This document shows, one piece after another, positions 1 through 9,079 of a DNA stretch of 64,000 nucleotides; positions within the stretch are counted from its first letter, which is position 1, and each line of letters opens with the position of its first letter. Source of the DNA: Mesorhizobium opportunistum WSM2075 (GTDB taxonomy: Bacteria; Pseudomonadota; Alphaproteobacteria; Rhizobiales; Rhizobiaceae); the NCBI RefSeq assembly GCF_000176035.2, contig NC_015675.1, positions 5,274,001-5,338,000 of the forward strand, read 5' to 3'. A model generated the notes under the pieces. That model did no database searches, had not been told where the DNA came from, and saw nothing but the letters and a program-made list of their open reading frames with translations. Both the position numbers and the translations under genes were made by a program.

Positions 1-865
1 CCGGATCGGCCTTGAGCTCGGCCAGGATGCCGGCTGCCTGCTGCGTGGTTTCGAACAGAAAGCCGTTTTCGCCGTGCCTGATGTGGTCGGCATAGCCGCC
101 ATGCACATGACAGACCACGGGCAAACCGCAAGCCATCGCCTCGAACACGACGCGGCCGAACGTCTCCACATGCGAACCGGTGCGGTAGTAGAACACGTCG
201 AGCGTCGGCAGGAACTGTTCGGCGGCAAATTGGCCCTGCGGCAGGAGTTCGAGCAGCGGATGCGGCGCGAGCCTGTCCCTGAGCAGCATGCCGCCTTGAA
301 TCCGCACCGCGACGCCATCGGCCAGCAATGCCTCGTAAAGCGCCGCATCGTCGGCGTGATGCTTGTCCGCCGTGTCGCGGCTCAGCCGGCCAACCGTGAA
401 CGGACCGTCCGGCCTTCCCTGCCGTGGCGCGAAACGGTCGATATCGATCGGCGACGGATGAACCACGCCCTCGACCCGCAACAGTCGCTTTTGAAAGTCG
501 GATATCAAAACCAGTTCGGCGTCGGGCCAGCCAAGCAGGCGCGGCATGCGCGTCGTCAGCGCGATGATCTTCGGGTGAAAGGTGTTGAAGACATAGATCA
601 GCCGGCGCGGCCTCGGGATCAGGTAGGGCCATAGCTTGTTGCGCCAATGCGCGCCGAGGAAGACATAGGTGCCACCGTCCGGCACGTTGCGCGTTGCCGG
701 CGAGACGGGGCGAATCGGGAATTGGCGCATCAGCTCGTCCGATACGCGCGAGGAGGTTGCCCACAGCCGCACCGGCACATCGGCGCTCAACAGTCGGTAC
801 AGGTCCAGCGTTTCGCGTTCACTGCCGCCAAACGGGTTCTGAAAACCGTTGAACAAATGGATCAT
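1..865 (-). CDS. Glycosyltransferase family 1/4 (GT-B), C-terminus cut by window edge
   Basis: The minus strand reads open from an ATG at 865 to the window edge, so the 3' end is missing (288 codons present). The N-terminus contains FNGFQNPFGGSE, the G-G-S/A-E nucleotide-sugar-side loop typical of GT-B glycosyltransferases. Near positions 60-180 it reads HVETFGRVVFEAMACGLPVV and then HVHGGYADHI, the classic acceptor/donor E-x7-E region of family 4 enzymes. It probably adds a sugar to a cell-surface glycan in the cytoplasm. The start is uncertain: the frame stays open upstream and a TTG about 15 codons earlier is possible. It lies 99 bp downstream of the diguanylate cyclase on the same strand. 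Substrate cannot be told. Confidence 0.8.
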   Translation of the reverse strand, partial: MIHLFNGFQNPFGGSERETLDLYRLLSADVPVRLWATSSRVSDELMRQFPIRPVSPATRNVPDGGTYVFLGAHWRNKLWPYLIPRPRRLIYVFNTFHPKIIALTTRMPRLLGWPDAELVLISDFQKRLLRVEGVVHPSPIDIDRFAPRQGRPDGPFTVGRLSRDTADKHHADDAALYEALLADGVAVRIQGGMLLRDRLAPHPLLELLPQGQFAAEQFLPTLDVFYYRTGSHVETFGRVVFEAMACGLPVVCHVHGGYADHIRHGENGFLFETTQQAAGILAELKADP

Positions 866-964
866 GATCGCTGCGCTTACCTGGCCTTGCTCGGAGGAAG
901 CATAGCGGTGAGAGAGCGTCAAGGAAGCCGCCCGCGTAGCCTCCAGCCACTTGCAAGGCGGTGG

Positions 965-1747
965 TCAATGCATGGTGGCGGCGCTGGGTTCCGGTGCGGC
1001 CTGCGCCGGATCGAAGCTGACCTGATCGCGGCCATTCGATTTGGCGGCATAGAGCCGTCTGTCGGCGGCGGAGAATATCGCCTCGTAGGTGGTCGGCCCG
1101 TTGAAGCTGGTGCCGCCAATGCTGACGGAAAGCGGACAGGAGCGGCCACCGGGCGAAAAGTCCATCTCGCTGATGCGCCGGCGGATGCTTTCGGCAACCA
1201 GCCAAGATTGCGAGGGATCGACACCAGGCAGAAACACGCCAAACTCCTCGCCGCCGATGCGGCCGACGATATCGCTGCCGCGCAACTGTGCCTTGATCGT
1301 CTGCGCTATCAGCTTGAGCGCCTGGTCGCCGCAGTCATGGCCGAGGCGGTCGTTGATCGACTTGAAGTGGTCGGCGTCGATGATCAGCAGCGCGCCGGAA
1401 CGGGTCAGCTCCTGTTTGCGGGTCTGCTCGAGATAGGCTTCGACCAGCATCGAGAAGGCGCCTCGGTTCAACACCGCCGTCAGGCTGTCCGTCGCCGCGA
1501 TGACGCTGAGATCGCGCTGGGCTATGGCCAGTTGCCGGATCTTCCACATGAGAAAAAACAGGAACGAGCCGCCCAGCACCAGGGGAAGCATCAGGTCGGT
1601 CAGCTGCGCACGCCAGACGGCCTCGGTCGAAAGATAGGGGAAATTGAACGAATCGACGAAAAACGCCACAGCGATAAAGAACGCCGTTCCGGCGGCAGTG
1701 ACAGCGACCACCCTGCCCCAGCTGGTCGGCGACAGGTCGAGCTTCAT
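965..1747 (-). CDS. Membrane-anchored GGDEF diguanylate cyclase
   Basis: This 260-residue protein has two predicted membrane segments (about residues 12-31 and 52-68), a short linker and a C-terminal GGDEF domain. The active-site motif is GGEEF at residues 165-169, a functional variant of GGDEF, and an RxxD inhibitory I-site (R156-D159) lies five residues before it. It should make cyclic di-GMP from two GTP at the inner membrane, with product feedback inhibition. No EAL, PAS or receiver domain is present, so the sensory input, if any, is the short membrane part. In rhizobia such enzymes tune motility against surface polysaccharide; the adjacent glycosyltransferase fits that loosely. Confidence 0.9.
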   Translation of the reverse strand: MKLDLSPTSWGRVVAVTAAGTAFFIAVAFFVDSFNFPYLSTEAVWRAQLTDLMLPLVLGGSFLFFLMWKIRQLAIAQRDLSVIAATDSLTAVLNRGAFSMLVEAYLEQTRKQELTRSGALLIIDADHFKSINDRLGHDCGDQALKLIAQTIKAQLRGSDIVGRIGGEEFGVFLPGVDPSQSWLVAESIRRRISEMDFSPGGRSCPLSVSIGGTSFNGPTTYEAIFSAADRRLYAAKSNGRDQVSFDPAQAAPEPSAATMH

Positions 1748-1931
1748 CCCGTTTCACTCCGTTAGCCGCCTCTACTATGACGTGCCAACGCAAACAAAAT
1801 GATAAGATGTTCGTTTCAATTCGAGATCGGTTGAGCGGGAGCCGGAGCACGCTTGCCTCAATGGGCGGCAGTGCTCCGGCGGCGGAAGCGAATTCACCGA
1901 ACTTCGCGCGGATGCGGGAAAATCCTGAATG

Positions 1932-2153
1932 TCAGCGGTTGGGTGACGGTCCACCCGCCTCGACAACGAAGGATGCCGCGATCAGGTCGTCGGCATCCAG
2001 TCGCAGCGAACCGTCGCCCGCCCCCATGATGGCGGCGACCTTGTGAAAGGTCCTCATCTCATGGTCGGAAATTTCGGCATCCTGCATTCTGGCCTTGAGT
2101 TCGGCGATACGCCGCCCCAAAGCAGGGGACGTTCCAATTTCACGTTTCGACAT
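1932..2153 (-). CDS. Small conserved-type hypothetical protein (73 aa)
   Basis: I do not recognise the family. The start at 2153 is chosen because GGAGGAGAAG lies just upstream at good spacing; an in-frame ATG seven codons earlier would put this ribosome-binding site inside the gene. The protein is acidic, soluble and without cysteines, with a helical N-terminal half (residues about 12-40, rich in E, R, A and K) and a C-terminal hydrophobic stretch. No signal peptide or membrane segment is seen. It is monocistronic between the cyclase and a small lipoprotein-like gene on the same strand. Confidence 0.6.
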   Translation of the reverse strand: MSKREIGTSPALGRRIAELKARMQDAEISDHEMRTFHKVAAIMGAGDGSLRLDADDLIAASFVVEAGGPSPNR

Positions 2154-2488
2154 GGCCTGCTTCTCCTCCCCCAACCCGCACCTATTTTGCCCCGCCCGAT
2201 TCGCTGGTCCTCACATTGCCTTTTTATCAGGCACCGCGAATACAAGGCCCCGAACGCGCGGTGTGTGGTAAGGTTCCAGGCCCGAAAGATCACGAAATAA
2301 TTCCGGGACGATGATGCTGAGCGGCCGGAAGCCGACTGCACGCATACTGATCTTGTCGCACTTTTGTTTGCTCGGATTGCGAACTCGGCGGACTGCGGTC
2401 CCGCACCCAAAATGGGCGGGCGCCCAGCCAGGGGATCCGCCCAGCGGACAATCAAGTCCGCCGCGTAGCTCGCTTCCTCCAGGAAACC
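2154..2488. other. Intergenic region, no gene recognised
   Basis: Only low-quality opposite-frame ORFs occur here and none carries a plausible ribosome-binding site or family motif. It should hold the promoter of the small gene ending at 1932. I see no repeat or terminator. Confidence 0.4.
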
Positions 2489-2785
2489 TCACTCGTGGTG
2501 CTGCACTATATAGCTCGTGCTGACGGCGTTGCTCCCAATGCCTCGGGTCACCACAACCGTCGTATATCCGGCAGGCAGCGAACCGGTGACGGTCTGGTCG
2601 ACAAGACGGCATCGACCGACTAATTCTCCGCTAGGCGTGGCCCCGAGCCTGTCGGCCAATGAGGCACGGCATTTCTCAAGCGAGGCATAGCGTGTCTCAG
2701 GCGCCCAGTTGACCGGTTTGCAGACAGACGCATGGCCTGGGCTGCACGAAAGCAAAACCATCACCGCTGCGGTTGCTGGATCCAT
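2489..2785 (-). CDS. Small exported protein, possible lipoprotein (98 aa)
   Basis: The start at 2785 has GGGAG eight bases upstream. The first 18 residues (MDPATAAVMVLLSCSPGHA) form a short hydrophobic leader with LLSC, which resembles a lipobox, although a signal-peptidase I cut after GHA is also possible. The mature part has cysteines spaced as in small disulfide-bonded periplasmic proteins (VCKP, EKCRA, GRCRLV). The family is not recognised; location is inferred to be periplasmic or outer-membrane anchored. It lies 222 bp downstream of the small membrane protein at 3008 on the same strand. Confidence 0.55.
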   Translation of the reverse strand: MDPATAAVMVLLSCSPGHASVCKPVNWAPETRYASLEKCRASLADRLGATPSGELVGRCRLVDQTVTGSLPAGYTTVVVTRGIGSNAVSTSYIVQHHE

Positions 2786-3007
2786 TCCCGAGGCTCCCAT
2801 GTCGGACGAGCCTAAACGCGGGTCGGAAATCTTTGTTTCGCAGCCACTAAAATATTGTGCCGCCGGTGATGCTCCTCCTCAAACCTTGGCGCGCGGAATT
2901 GCCAATAGGGTTCTGGCGCTGCTTGCGCGGGCCGATCGCCGGTCCCAAAGCTTCGGCGGCCCGCGGCTTGCTGGCGGGCTTATCTCGCTGATATCAATTC
3001 CGCCAAT

Positions 3008-3418
3008 TCAGCGTGTGGCTGGCGACAGCTCAGATGCCAAACGCACGCTCGCGCCTGAGAAGACCACGAAGGCAAACACCAGCACGGCAGCGGCCACGAT
3101 CAGCGAGCCGGCGGCGACGACCGGCTCGATCGCCGTATAGCCGCCGTGTAGCATCAGATACAGGGCTGGCAGCATGATTACCAAGCCGATCGTATAGAGG
3201 CCGAAGTGGATCATTGCGATCCTACGAGCTGCCTTTGCGGGATTGAGGGCGTAGTAGCCGCCGAATATCGCGCTTGTGACCCATCCGAGCAGATTGATAT
3301 GTGCATGGGCCGGAAAAGCACCGTGGTCGCCCGAGATCGCCATCTGCAAACCGGCGCCTATTCCCAAAATGAGCCACACGACGGCGGTCTTGAAGAAAAG
3401 ATCTGAAACTCTAGGCAT
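3008..3418 (-). CDS. Small four-helix membrane protein, haem-copper oxidase subunit I-like
   Basis: The 136-residue protein has four hydrophobic helices (about residues 8-27, 41-58, 69-90 and 99-121). The segment FPAHAHINLLGWVTSAIFGG carries a His-x-His pair at the end of a loop, resembling the start of cbb3-type oxidase subunit I and NnrS-like small proteins often annotated as cytochrome-c oxidase-like in rhizobia. It is far too short to be a catalytic subunit. A haem or metal role in the inner membrane is possible but unproven. It stands alone, with tRNA-Arg about 170 bp upstream. Confidence 0.65.
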   Translation of the reverse strand: MPRVSDLFFKTAVVWLILGIGAGLQMAISGDHGAFPAHAHINLLGWVTSAIFGGYYALNPAKAARRIAMIHFGLYTIGLVIMLPALYLMLHGGYTAIEPVVAAGSLIVAAAVLVFAFVVFSGASVRLASELSPATR

Positions 3419-3524
3419 GACACTCCTCCCAAAATGCCGATTTCAAAGCACTTCGATATTAGGTCTTCCTAAAATGAAAACGCAATCAAAATCAAAACCG
3501 TCCACAGAACCCTCTCGGGCCAAG

Positions 3525-3567
3525 TGTTACCCATGTCTTCGGTATAAACCGTAACCCATGCGTCCGG
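3525..3567. repeat. Possible insertion-sequence end remnant (direct repeat)
   Basis: TGTTACCCATGTC at 3525-3537 is followed by GTAACCCATG at 3551-3560 and then CGTCCGG. Closely spaced repeats of a T(G)TTACCCATG core are typical of the ends of IS21/IS481-like elements in rhizobia. No transposase is present, so this would be a solo end left next to tRNA-Arg. Confidence 0.35.
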
Positions 3568-3585
3568 GCCGTACACTTAAAAGAT

Positions 3586-3662
3586 TGGCGATCCCGACAG
3601 GATTCGAACCTGTGACCATCGGCTTAGAAGGCCGGTGCTCTATCCAGCTGAGCTACGGGACC
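3586..3662 (-). tRNA. tRNA-Arg(TCT)
   Basis: On the minus strand this 77-nt sequence runs from GGTCCCG to CGGGATC-GCCA. The seven-base acceptor stem pairs (one G-T), the D-arm has AGCTCAGCTGGATAGAGC, the anticodon loop is CTTCTAA giving anticodon TCT, and the T-arm has GGTTCGAATCC. CCA is encoded. It reads AGA codons. It stands as a single gene. Confidence 0.97.
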
Positions 3663-3718
3663 GCTGGCCGACCCGGGGGCCGGTAGATATTGCCTCTGGC
3701 GCCCGTTTGGGCGCGCGT

Positions 3719-4024
3719 TCAATGCGTCCAGGGCGTCCTGCGGTCATAACGGAAATTCTCCGCATAGGAAATCTGGCGGCGCTTAGCCTCTTTCGGCTCC
3801 TCGACGCGGAAGGCAAGGCCTTCCTTTTCGGCATAGGCCACTGCTTCTTCCCGCGTGTCGAAGGTGAGCCTGATCTGGCTTCTCATGTCTCCGGACGTGG
3901 TATAGCCCATCAGCGGGTCGATCTTCTTGCGCATCTCGGGGTCGAACTCCAGCACCCAATAACCGGTCTTGGCCTTGCCGGACTGCATCGCGGTTTTGGC
4001 TGGGCTGAAAATGCGCGCGGACAT
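3719..4024 (-). CDS. ETC complex I subunit region protein (NDUFS4-like)
   Basis: This 101-residue protein begins MSARIFSPAKTAMQSGK and includes WVLEFDPE, ending in YAENFRYDRRTPW, which is the pattern of the ETC complex I conserved-region family, the alphaproteobacterial counterpart of the NDUFS4 accessory subunit. It should sit on the cytoplasmic arm of NADH:ubiquinone oxidoreductase. The start at 4024 has GAGGTGG upstream; the open frame continues much further 5' but through sequence that includes the tRNA-Pro region and is not coding. It lies between two tRNA genes, away from the nuo operon, which is usual for this accessory gene. Confidence 0.85.
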   Translation of the reverse strand: MSARIFSPAKTAMQSGKAKTGYWVLEFDPEMRKKIDPLMGYTTSGDMRSQIRLTFDTREEAVAYAEKEGLAFRVEEPKEAKRRQISYAENFRYDRRTPWTH

Positions 4025-4165
4025 GGCCACCTCATTGTTGTGCAAGGCGGTATCGCCCGCCCTTGGCCCGTCATTACTGCGCAATGCGCACGGCGGCAAG
4101 GTTTTTGCACTTGCAGGTTTTTGCACTTGCCATCCAACGCCGAAATGAATAGGCAACAGACCGTT

Positions 4166-4242
<77 letters not shown>

Positions 4243-4312
4243 TCCTTCTCAAAAACGCGATATCGATAGCCACTGGCATGAGCGCATGGCCGCCTTGTGG
4301 CTCGCCGACCAT

Positions 4313-4377
4313 GGGCCTGTCGACCTTTGGGCCTGTCGATCTTTCTAGGCCCGTCGATCCTGGGCCTTTCGACAGGC
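4313..4377. repeat. Short tandem repeat, 16-bp unit
   Basis: GGGCCTGTCGACCTTT at 4313-4328 is directly followed by GGGCCTGTCGATCTTT at 4329-4344, then by degenerate copies (AGGCCCGTCGATCCT and GGGCCTTTCGACAGGC). It lies in the 329-bp gene-free stretch between tRNA-Pro and the end of hdaA. I see no gene in the rest of that stretch. Confidence 0.7.
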
Positions 4378-4571
4378 AAGCTCGCCGGGCGAGAACCCCC
4401 GCGCCATCCCCCGGCGAGCCTACAACCTGACTTGGAACGCAATCAGGACCGGGGTCAGCCGGCAAACTCTCGGAGCAAGACTGATGCCAGCCTTGTTTTC
4501 CCAAAATGGAACACCGGCAGGTAGCACGGAGAGCCGCCATGCCGGCAGGCTCTATCCGAACATCGAGGCCG

Positions 4572-5276
4572 TCAGATCTCGAACTCACCCTGTCCTTCGT
4601 CCATCACGCTGACGGTTTCGGCGGCGAGCGCCCTGGTGATCGGCATCTTGCGCTCGAGCGCGATGCGATCCAGCCGCTCCACCACACGCATCGCCGTCGC
4701 CAGCGAGCGTTCGATACGCCGCACCAGATACTGCACGACATGCGGCTCGACCTCGACCTGGCGGTCGGCGAACAATTTGGTGATGACACCCGCCAGCAGA
4801 AGGTCGTCGGGCTCGTGGATCTCGACTGTCGCCGCCGCCTTCAGCCGCGAGGCAAGATCGGGCAATGACACACCCCAGGCGGCCGGAAAGCGCCGCGCCG
4901 TCAACAACAGCGTCGAGCCGGCGCCACGCACGGCATTGATAAGGTGGAACAGGCCTTGTTCGTCGACCGCTCCGGCGTCGACATCGTCGATCAGCGCCGG
5001 GCGGGCGCCAAGATTGGCGATGCTGTCGCCGATGCGCCCGGCGTCGACGGCCACCGCGTTGGCGTGCGCGCGCCAGATGGCGGCGAGATGCGTCTTGCCG
5101 GATCCGGCGGGACCCGCCAGCACCACAACCGGCGAGGGCCAGTCGGGCCAGCGGTCGACCAGCGCCGCCGCCTGGCTGTTGGTGCCGGAGACGACGAGCT
5201 CGTCGCGCGAATAGCCGGTGCCGTGGCCGAGATCGAGCGGCAGCTGGCGCGGCGGATCGGTGCGCTGGGCAGTCAC
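4572..5276 (-). CDS. hdaA: HdaA, DnaA-related regulatory inactivator
   Basis: This 234-residue protein is a small AAA+ ATPase-like relative of DnaA. It starts near the clamp-binding type motif QLPLDLGH, has a Walker A GPAGSGKTHLA and an acidic ALIDDVDAG in the Walker B place, and a C-terminal lid region. In alphaproteobacteria HdaA binds the beta clamp and stimulates ATP hydrolysis by DnaA to prevent re-initiation. The GTG start at 5276 is chosen because it follows the permease stop (5278-5280) almost directly and keeps the QLPLDL motif near the N-terminus; the open frame upstream is inside the permease. The two genes are clearly co-transcribed. Confidence 0.88.
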   Translation of the reverse strand: MTAQRTDPPRQLPLDLGHGTGYSRDELVVSGTNSQAAALVDRWPDWPSPVVVLAGPAGSGKTHLAAIWRAHANAVAVDAGRIGDSIANLGARPALIDDVDAGAVDEQGLFHLINAVRGAGSTLLLTARRFPAAWGVSLPDLASRLKAAATVEIHEPDDLLLAGVITKLFADRQVEVEPHVVQYLVRRIERSLATAMRVVERLDRIALERKMPITRALAAETVSVMDEGQGEFEI

Positions 5277-5277
5277 G

Positions 5278-6486
5278 TCAGCGACGCGGCTGCGTGCGGC
5301 GGCCGCCGCCACGATCGGCGGGCAGCGGCGGCACGGGCTCTTTCGCATGGCCCTTGTAGAGCGGCGATTCGAGATAGCGGGCGATGGCAAAGCGCACCAG
5401 CACGGCGACGGCCGCCGAAGCCGGCACGGCGATCAGCAGGCCCACGAAACCGAACAGCGCGCCGAAGGCAAACAGCGCGAACATCAGCCATACCGGATGC
5501 AGGCCGACGCTTTTGCCGACCAGCCGGGGCTGCAGGATGTTGCCTTCGATGAACTGGCCGATGAAGAACACCACGGCAACGGCGACGATCATGGTCCAGT
5601 CCGGCCAGAACTGGACGAAGGCAACGCCGACGGCCAGCACCAGGCCGGTCAACGAACCGACATAGGGAATGAAGGAGATCAGCCCGGCGAAGAGGCCGAT
5701 GAGGATGGCGAAATTCAACCCGGTAAGCGTCAGGCCGGTGGCATACATGGCGCCAAGCACCAGGCAGAGCGTGCCCTGGCCGCGCACGAAGCCGGCGGTG
5801 GCGGTGTTGATGTCGCGCGCGATGGCGCGCACCGTGGCGACGTTGTCGCGCGGCACCCAACTGTCGATGACCGCGACCATGCGGTCCCAGTCGAGCAGCA
5901 TGTAGAAGGCAACCACCGGCGTCACCACGAACAGGCTGACCACCGAGACCAACGCCATGCCGGAACTCCACAACGAGGTGAAGACGGTGGTGATCAGGCC
6001 AAAGCCGGAAGTCAGCAGCGAATTCAGGCCGTCGCGCAAGCCATTGGCGTTGACGCCGAATTTCTCTTCCAGCCATTTCGGATCGAACGACGTGATCAGG
6101 CTCTGCAGCCGGGTCAGGTACTCCGGCAGTTTGCCGGCGAAGTCGGCCATCTGCGTCGCCAGCACCGGGATCAGAATGACGAATGCCAGCACCAGCACGA
6201 TAAGGAAGGTGATGAGGATGACCACCGTCGCCATGAAGCGCGACAGGCCGAGCCGTTGCAGCCGGTCGGCGACCGGATCGAGGAAATAGGCAAGCACCAT
6301 GCCGGCGACGAAGGGCAGCAGGATGTCGCTGAAGACATAGAGGAACAGCGCAAGCACCGCCAATCCGGCCAGCCAGAAGAAGATCTGCCGGCGGAACGCC
6401 AGAGACGCAGTTTCGCCTGCCGCCGCAGCCTCAGCGGCCGCTTCGATGGATCCTTGGTCAGGTGTCCGGTTTGGAGCTTTCGCCAT
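5278..6486 (-). CDS. AI-2E family transporter (PerM-like permease)
   Basis: The protein has 402 residues with about eight membrane helices, starting with a pair near residues 30-70, a long central region and a C-terminal cluster. The stretch GLISFIPYVGSLTGLVLAVG is the conserved family signature. The family includes transporters for small molecules or sodium/proton antiport; autoinducer export is only established for a few members, so the substrate is unknown. Its start overlaps the end of the phosphatidyltransferase by 29 bp and its end abuts hdaA, giving a three-gene minus-strand operon that is conserved in many rhizobia. Confidence 0.9.
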   Translation of the reverse strand: MAKAPNRTPDQGSIEAAAEAAAAGETASLAFRRQIFFWLAGLAVLALFLYVFSDILLPFVAGMVLAYFLDPVADRLQRLGLSRFMATVVILITFLIVLVLAFVILIPVLATQMADFAGKLPEYLTRLQSLITSFDPKWLEEKFGVNANGLRDGLNSLLTSGFGLITTVFTSLWSSGMALVSVVSLFVVTPVVAFYMLLDWDRMVAVIDSWVPRDNVATVRAIARDINTATAGFVRGQGTLCLVLGAMYATGLTLTGLNFAILIGLFAGLISFIPYVGSLTGLVLAVGVAFVQFWPDWTMIVAVAVVFFIGQFIEGNILQPRLVGKSVGLHPVWLMFALFAFGALFGFVGLLIAVPASAAVAVLVRFAIARYLESPLYKGHAKEPVPPLPADRGGGRRTQPRR

Positions 6487-7015
6487 AGCCGCTCATATGC
6501 CTCAGCCAAGCCACGAGATAGGCCGCGGCCGAAGCCACGGTCAAGACCCCGGACAGCAATATGAGGGCCGGCCGCAAAGGGTCGAGTCGCACGGCAAGAG
6601 CCAGCTCGCCCAGCACGACCGCCGCCAGGACGATCTGGATGGCGGTGTTGGCCTTCGAGACGAACAGCGGCTTCATCTCGACCGGCTGGGCCATGACGGA
6701 AGACAACAGAACCGCGCAAACGATCAGCGCATCGCGCGCCACCATGGTGACGACCAGCCATAGCGGCAACTGTCCTATGAAGCCCATGACGATGAACACC
6801 GAAACCAAAAGCAGCTTGTCGGCAATCGGATCGAGATAGGCGCCGAGCCTGGACCACTGGTTGAAACGGCGGGCGATGAAGCCGTCGACACCGTCGGAGA
6901 CGCCGGCGACGACGAACCCGACGAAGGCCCAGTCCCAGCGCTCCTGCAGCATCGCCAGCACCACGGCGGGCACCAGGAGAAGCCGCAGGATGGTGATCAG
7001 GTTGGGGATCGTCAA
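6458..7015 (-). CDS. CDP-alcohol phosphatidyltransferase (PgsA/cardiolipin-synthase type)
   Basis: The sequence carries the family signature D-G-x2-A-R-x8-G-x3-D-x3-D: VSDGVDGFIARRF followed by SRLGAYLDPIADK. It has about five membrane helices and transfers a phosphatidyl group from CDP-diacylglycerol to an alcohol in the inner membrane. No ATG fits; a TTG at 7015 just before TIPNLITILRLLL gives the usual length of about 185 residues, but a start slightly upstream is possible. A second paralogue, nearer to classic PgsA, lies at 39033, so this copy may have another acceptor. It heads the operon with the AI-2E permease and hdaA. Confidence 0.82.
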   Translation of the reverse strand: MTIPNLITILRLLLVPAVVLAMLQERWDWAFVGFVVAGVSDGVDGFIARRFNQWSRLGAYLDPIADKLLLVSVFIVMGFIGQLPLWLVVTMVARDALIVCAVLLSSVMAQPVEMKPLFVSKANTAIQIVLAAVVLGELALAVRLDPLRPALILLSGVLTVASAAAYLVAWLRHMSGYGESSKPDT

Positions 7016-7220
7016 ATGCGTGCCTGCCAGTTTGCTTGCTGATAGATGATCGAGACGAAAGCCGGGTGCAAGGGAGAAGCCGCCAATCCCCTTTGCCGCG
7101 CGGACTGGCCGGTTGGGGTCCGCTGTCCACGATTTTGTCACTTTGAACCGCCCCTCCGCCGCCGTTATCCTTGCCCCCCGAAACCATTCATGCGAAGAGC
7201 CCGCAAACAGGGAAATTGCG

Positions 7221-8315
7221 ATGAGCAAGCGCGAAACGGGCCAGGACAAAACGGGCAAGCGCAGGAACGGGCTCACTTATGCCGAGGCCGGTGTCGATAT
7301 CGATGCCGGCAATCTGATGGTCGAGAAGATCAAGCCGCTGGTGCGCGCGACGCGCCGGCCGGGCGCCGATGGCGAGATCGGCGGGTTCGGCGGCCTGTTC
7401 GACCTCAAGGCGGCGGGCTTCACCGATCCGGTGCTGGTCGCGGCCAATGACGGCGTCGGAACCAAGCTCAAGATCGCCATCGAAGCCGGCAAGCACGACA
7501 CGATCGGCATCGACCTCGTCGCCATGTGCGTCAACGACATTGTCGTGCAAGGTGCCGAGCCGCTGTTCTTCCTCGACTATTTCGCCACCGGCAAGCTCGA
7601 TCCCGACCAAGGTGCGGCGATCGTCGGCGGCATCGCCACGGGCTGCCGCCAGGCCGGCTGCGCGCTGATCGGCGGCGAGACCGCGGAAATGCCCGGCATG
7701 TATCACGGCAACGACTACGACCTTGCCGGCTTTGCGGTGGGCGCGGCCGAACGCGGCCAGTTGCTGCCGACCGACGATATCGTCGAAGGTGACGTGCTGT
7801 TGGGTCTGGCCTCCTCGGGCCTGCATTCGAACGGCTTTTCGCTGGTGCGCCGCATCGTCGGTGTCAGCGGCCTCGCCTGGAGCGATCCGGCGCCATTCAA
7901 CGACGAGGTGACGCTGGCCGAGGCGCTGCTCGAACCGACCCGCATCTACGTCAAGTCGATCCTCAAGGCGATCCGCAACACGCATGGCATCAAGGCGCTG
8001 GCCCACATCACCGGCGGCGGCTTCCCGGAAAACATTCCGCGCGTGCTGCCCAAGGATTTTTCGGCCGAACTCGACCTCGAGGCGATCGACGTGCCCGCGG
8101 TATTCTCCTGGCTGGCCAAGACCGGCGGCGTGGCGCCGGAAGAGATGATGCGCACCTTCAATTGCGGCATCGGCATGATCCTGGCGGTCGCCTCCGGCCA
8201 GGCGGCGCAGGTCGCCGCCGTGCTGCAGGAAGCCGGCGAGACGGTGACGCCGATCGGCCGCATCGTGCCGCGCCGCGACGCCGGCGTCATCTATCGGGGC
8301 TCGATCGGCCTATGA
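7221..8315 (+). CDS. purM: Phosphoribosylformylglycinamidine cyclo-ligase
   Basis: The 364-residue protein has the PurM pattern: [15 protein letters not shown] near the N-terminus, the ATP-binding GVGTKLKIA region, and [10 protein letters not shown]. It closes the imidazole ring of purines, converting FGAM to AIR in the cytoplasm. The ATG at 7221 is preceded by AGGGAAATTGCG. The stop overlaps the purN start as ATGA, so the two purine genes are translationally coupled. The divergent minus-strand operon begins about 200 bp upstream. Confidence 0.96.
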   Translation: MSKRETGQDKTGKRRNGLTYAEAGVDIDAGNLMVEKIKPLVRATRRPGADGEIGGFGGLFDLKAAGFTDPVLVAANDGVGTKLKIAIEAGKHDTIGIDLVAMCVNDIVVQGAEPLFFLDYFATGKLDPDQGAAIVGGIATGCRQAGCALIGGETAEMPGMYHGNDYDLAGFAVGAAERGQLLPTDDIVEGDVLLGLASSGLHSNGFSLVRRIVGVSGLAWSDPAPFNDEVTLAEALLEPTRIYVKSILKAIRNTHGIKALAHITGGGFPENIPRVLPKDFSAELDLEAIDVPAVFSWLAKTGGVAPEEMMRTFNCGIGMILAVASGQAAQVAAVLQEAGETVTPIGRIVPRRDAGVIYRGSIGL

Positions 8316-9025
8316 ATATGCAGAAAAAACGCACCGTCGTCCTGATCTCGGGACGTGGATCGAACATGACCGCGCTGATCGCGGCTGCCAGCGACCCGGC
8401 CTTCCCGGCCGAGATCGTCGGCGTCATCTCCGACAAGGCGGATGCCGCCGGCCTCGGCATCGCCAAGGCACGCGGCATCGCCACGCGGGTCATTTCCCGT
8501 GCCGACCATGGCAGCAAGCAGGCGCACGATGCCGCGATAGACGCCGCACTCACGGCCTTCCACACCGATATCGTGGCGCTGGCCGGCTATATGCGCATCC
8601 TCACTCCCGGCTTCGTGCAGAAATGGCAGGGCCGCATGATCAACATCCACCCTGCCCTGCTGCCCGCCTTCAAGGGGCTTGATACGCATGCGCGCGCACT
8701 TGCGGCCGGCATACGCATCCACGGCTGCACGGTGCATTTCGTCACGACCGAAATGGATGACGGCCCGATCATCGCGCAGGCGGCCGTGCCGGTGATGGTC
8801 GGCGACAATGCCGACACGCTGGCCGCCCGGGTGCTGAAGGCCGAGCACCGGCTCTATGCGCTGGCGCTGGGGCTGGTCGCCGAAGGCAAGGCGCGCATGG
8901 AGGCCGGCCGCACCGTGCTTGCCCATTTTGCCGACGATGCCGACAACGGCACGTCGGTGGTGATGGCGCCCGACCCGCTGCGCGAGGAAGCCGATCTGGA
9001 GCACCTGGCGCGGATTACGCCTTGA
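8312..9025 (+). CDS. purN: Phosphoribosylglycinamide formyltransferase
   Basis: The 237-residue protein starts with [15 protein letters not shown] (substrate phosphate loop) and carries the PurN active site with [11 protein letters not shown] and, further on, the aspartate region [10 protein letters not shown]. It transfers a formyl group from 10-formyl-tetrahydrofolate to GAR in purine synthesis. The start ATG shares four bases with the purM stop. The C-terminus is slightly longer than in E. coli PurN (ending [13 protein letters not shown]), as in other rhizobia. Confidence 0.96.
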   Translation: MNMQKKRTVVLISGRGSNMTALIAAASDPAFPAEIVGVISDKADAAGLGIAKARGIATRVISRADHGSKQAHDAAIDAALTAFHTDIVALAGYMRILTPGFVQKWQGRMINIHPALLPAFKGLDTHARALAAGIRIHGCTVHFVTTEMDDGPIIAQAAVPVMVGDNADTLAARVLKAEHRLYALALGLVAEGKARMEAGRTVLAHFADDADNGTSVVMAPDPLREEADLEHLARITP

Positions 9026-9079
9026 GCCTTGAGCCTGGTAGCAAATATTGCTACCCTTCTGGTTGAAGGAGACAGTTCA

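Noticed and set aside
4572..5390. Longer hdaA reading frame starting inside the permease gene
   Set aside because: The first 38 codons overlap the permease in another frame and do not resemble HdaA; the GTG at 5276 right after the permease stop fits better.
5218..6564. Long plus-strand open frame through the AI-2E gene
   Set aside because: It is rich in D, H, Q, R and E without any motif, typical of an antisense shadow of a GC-rich gene.
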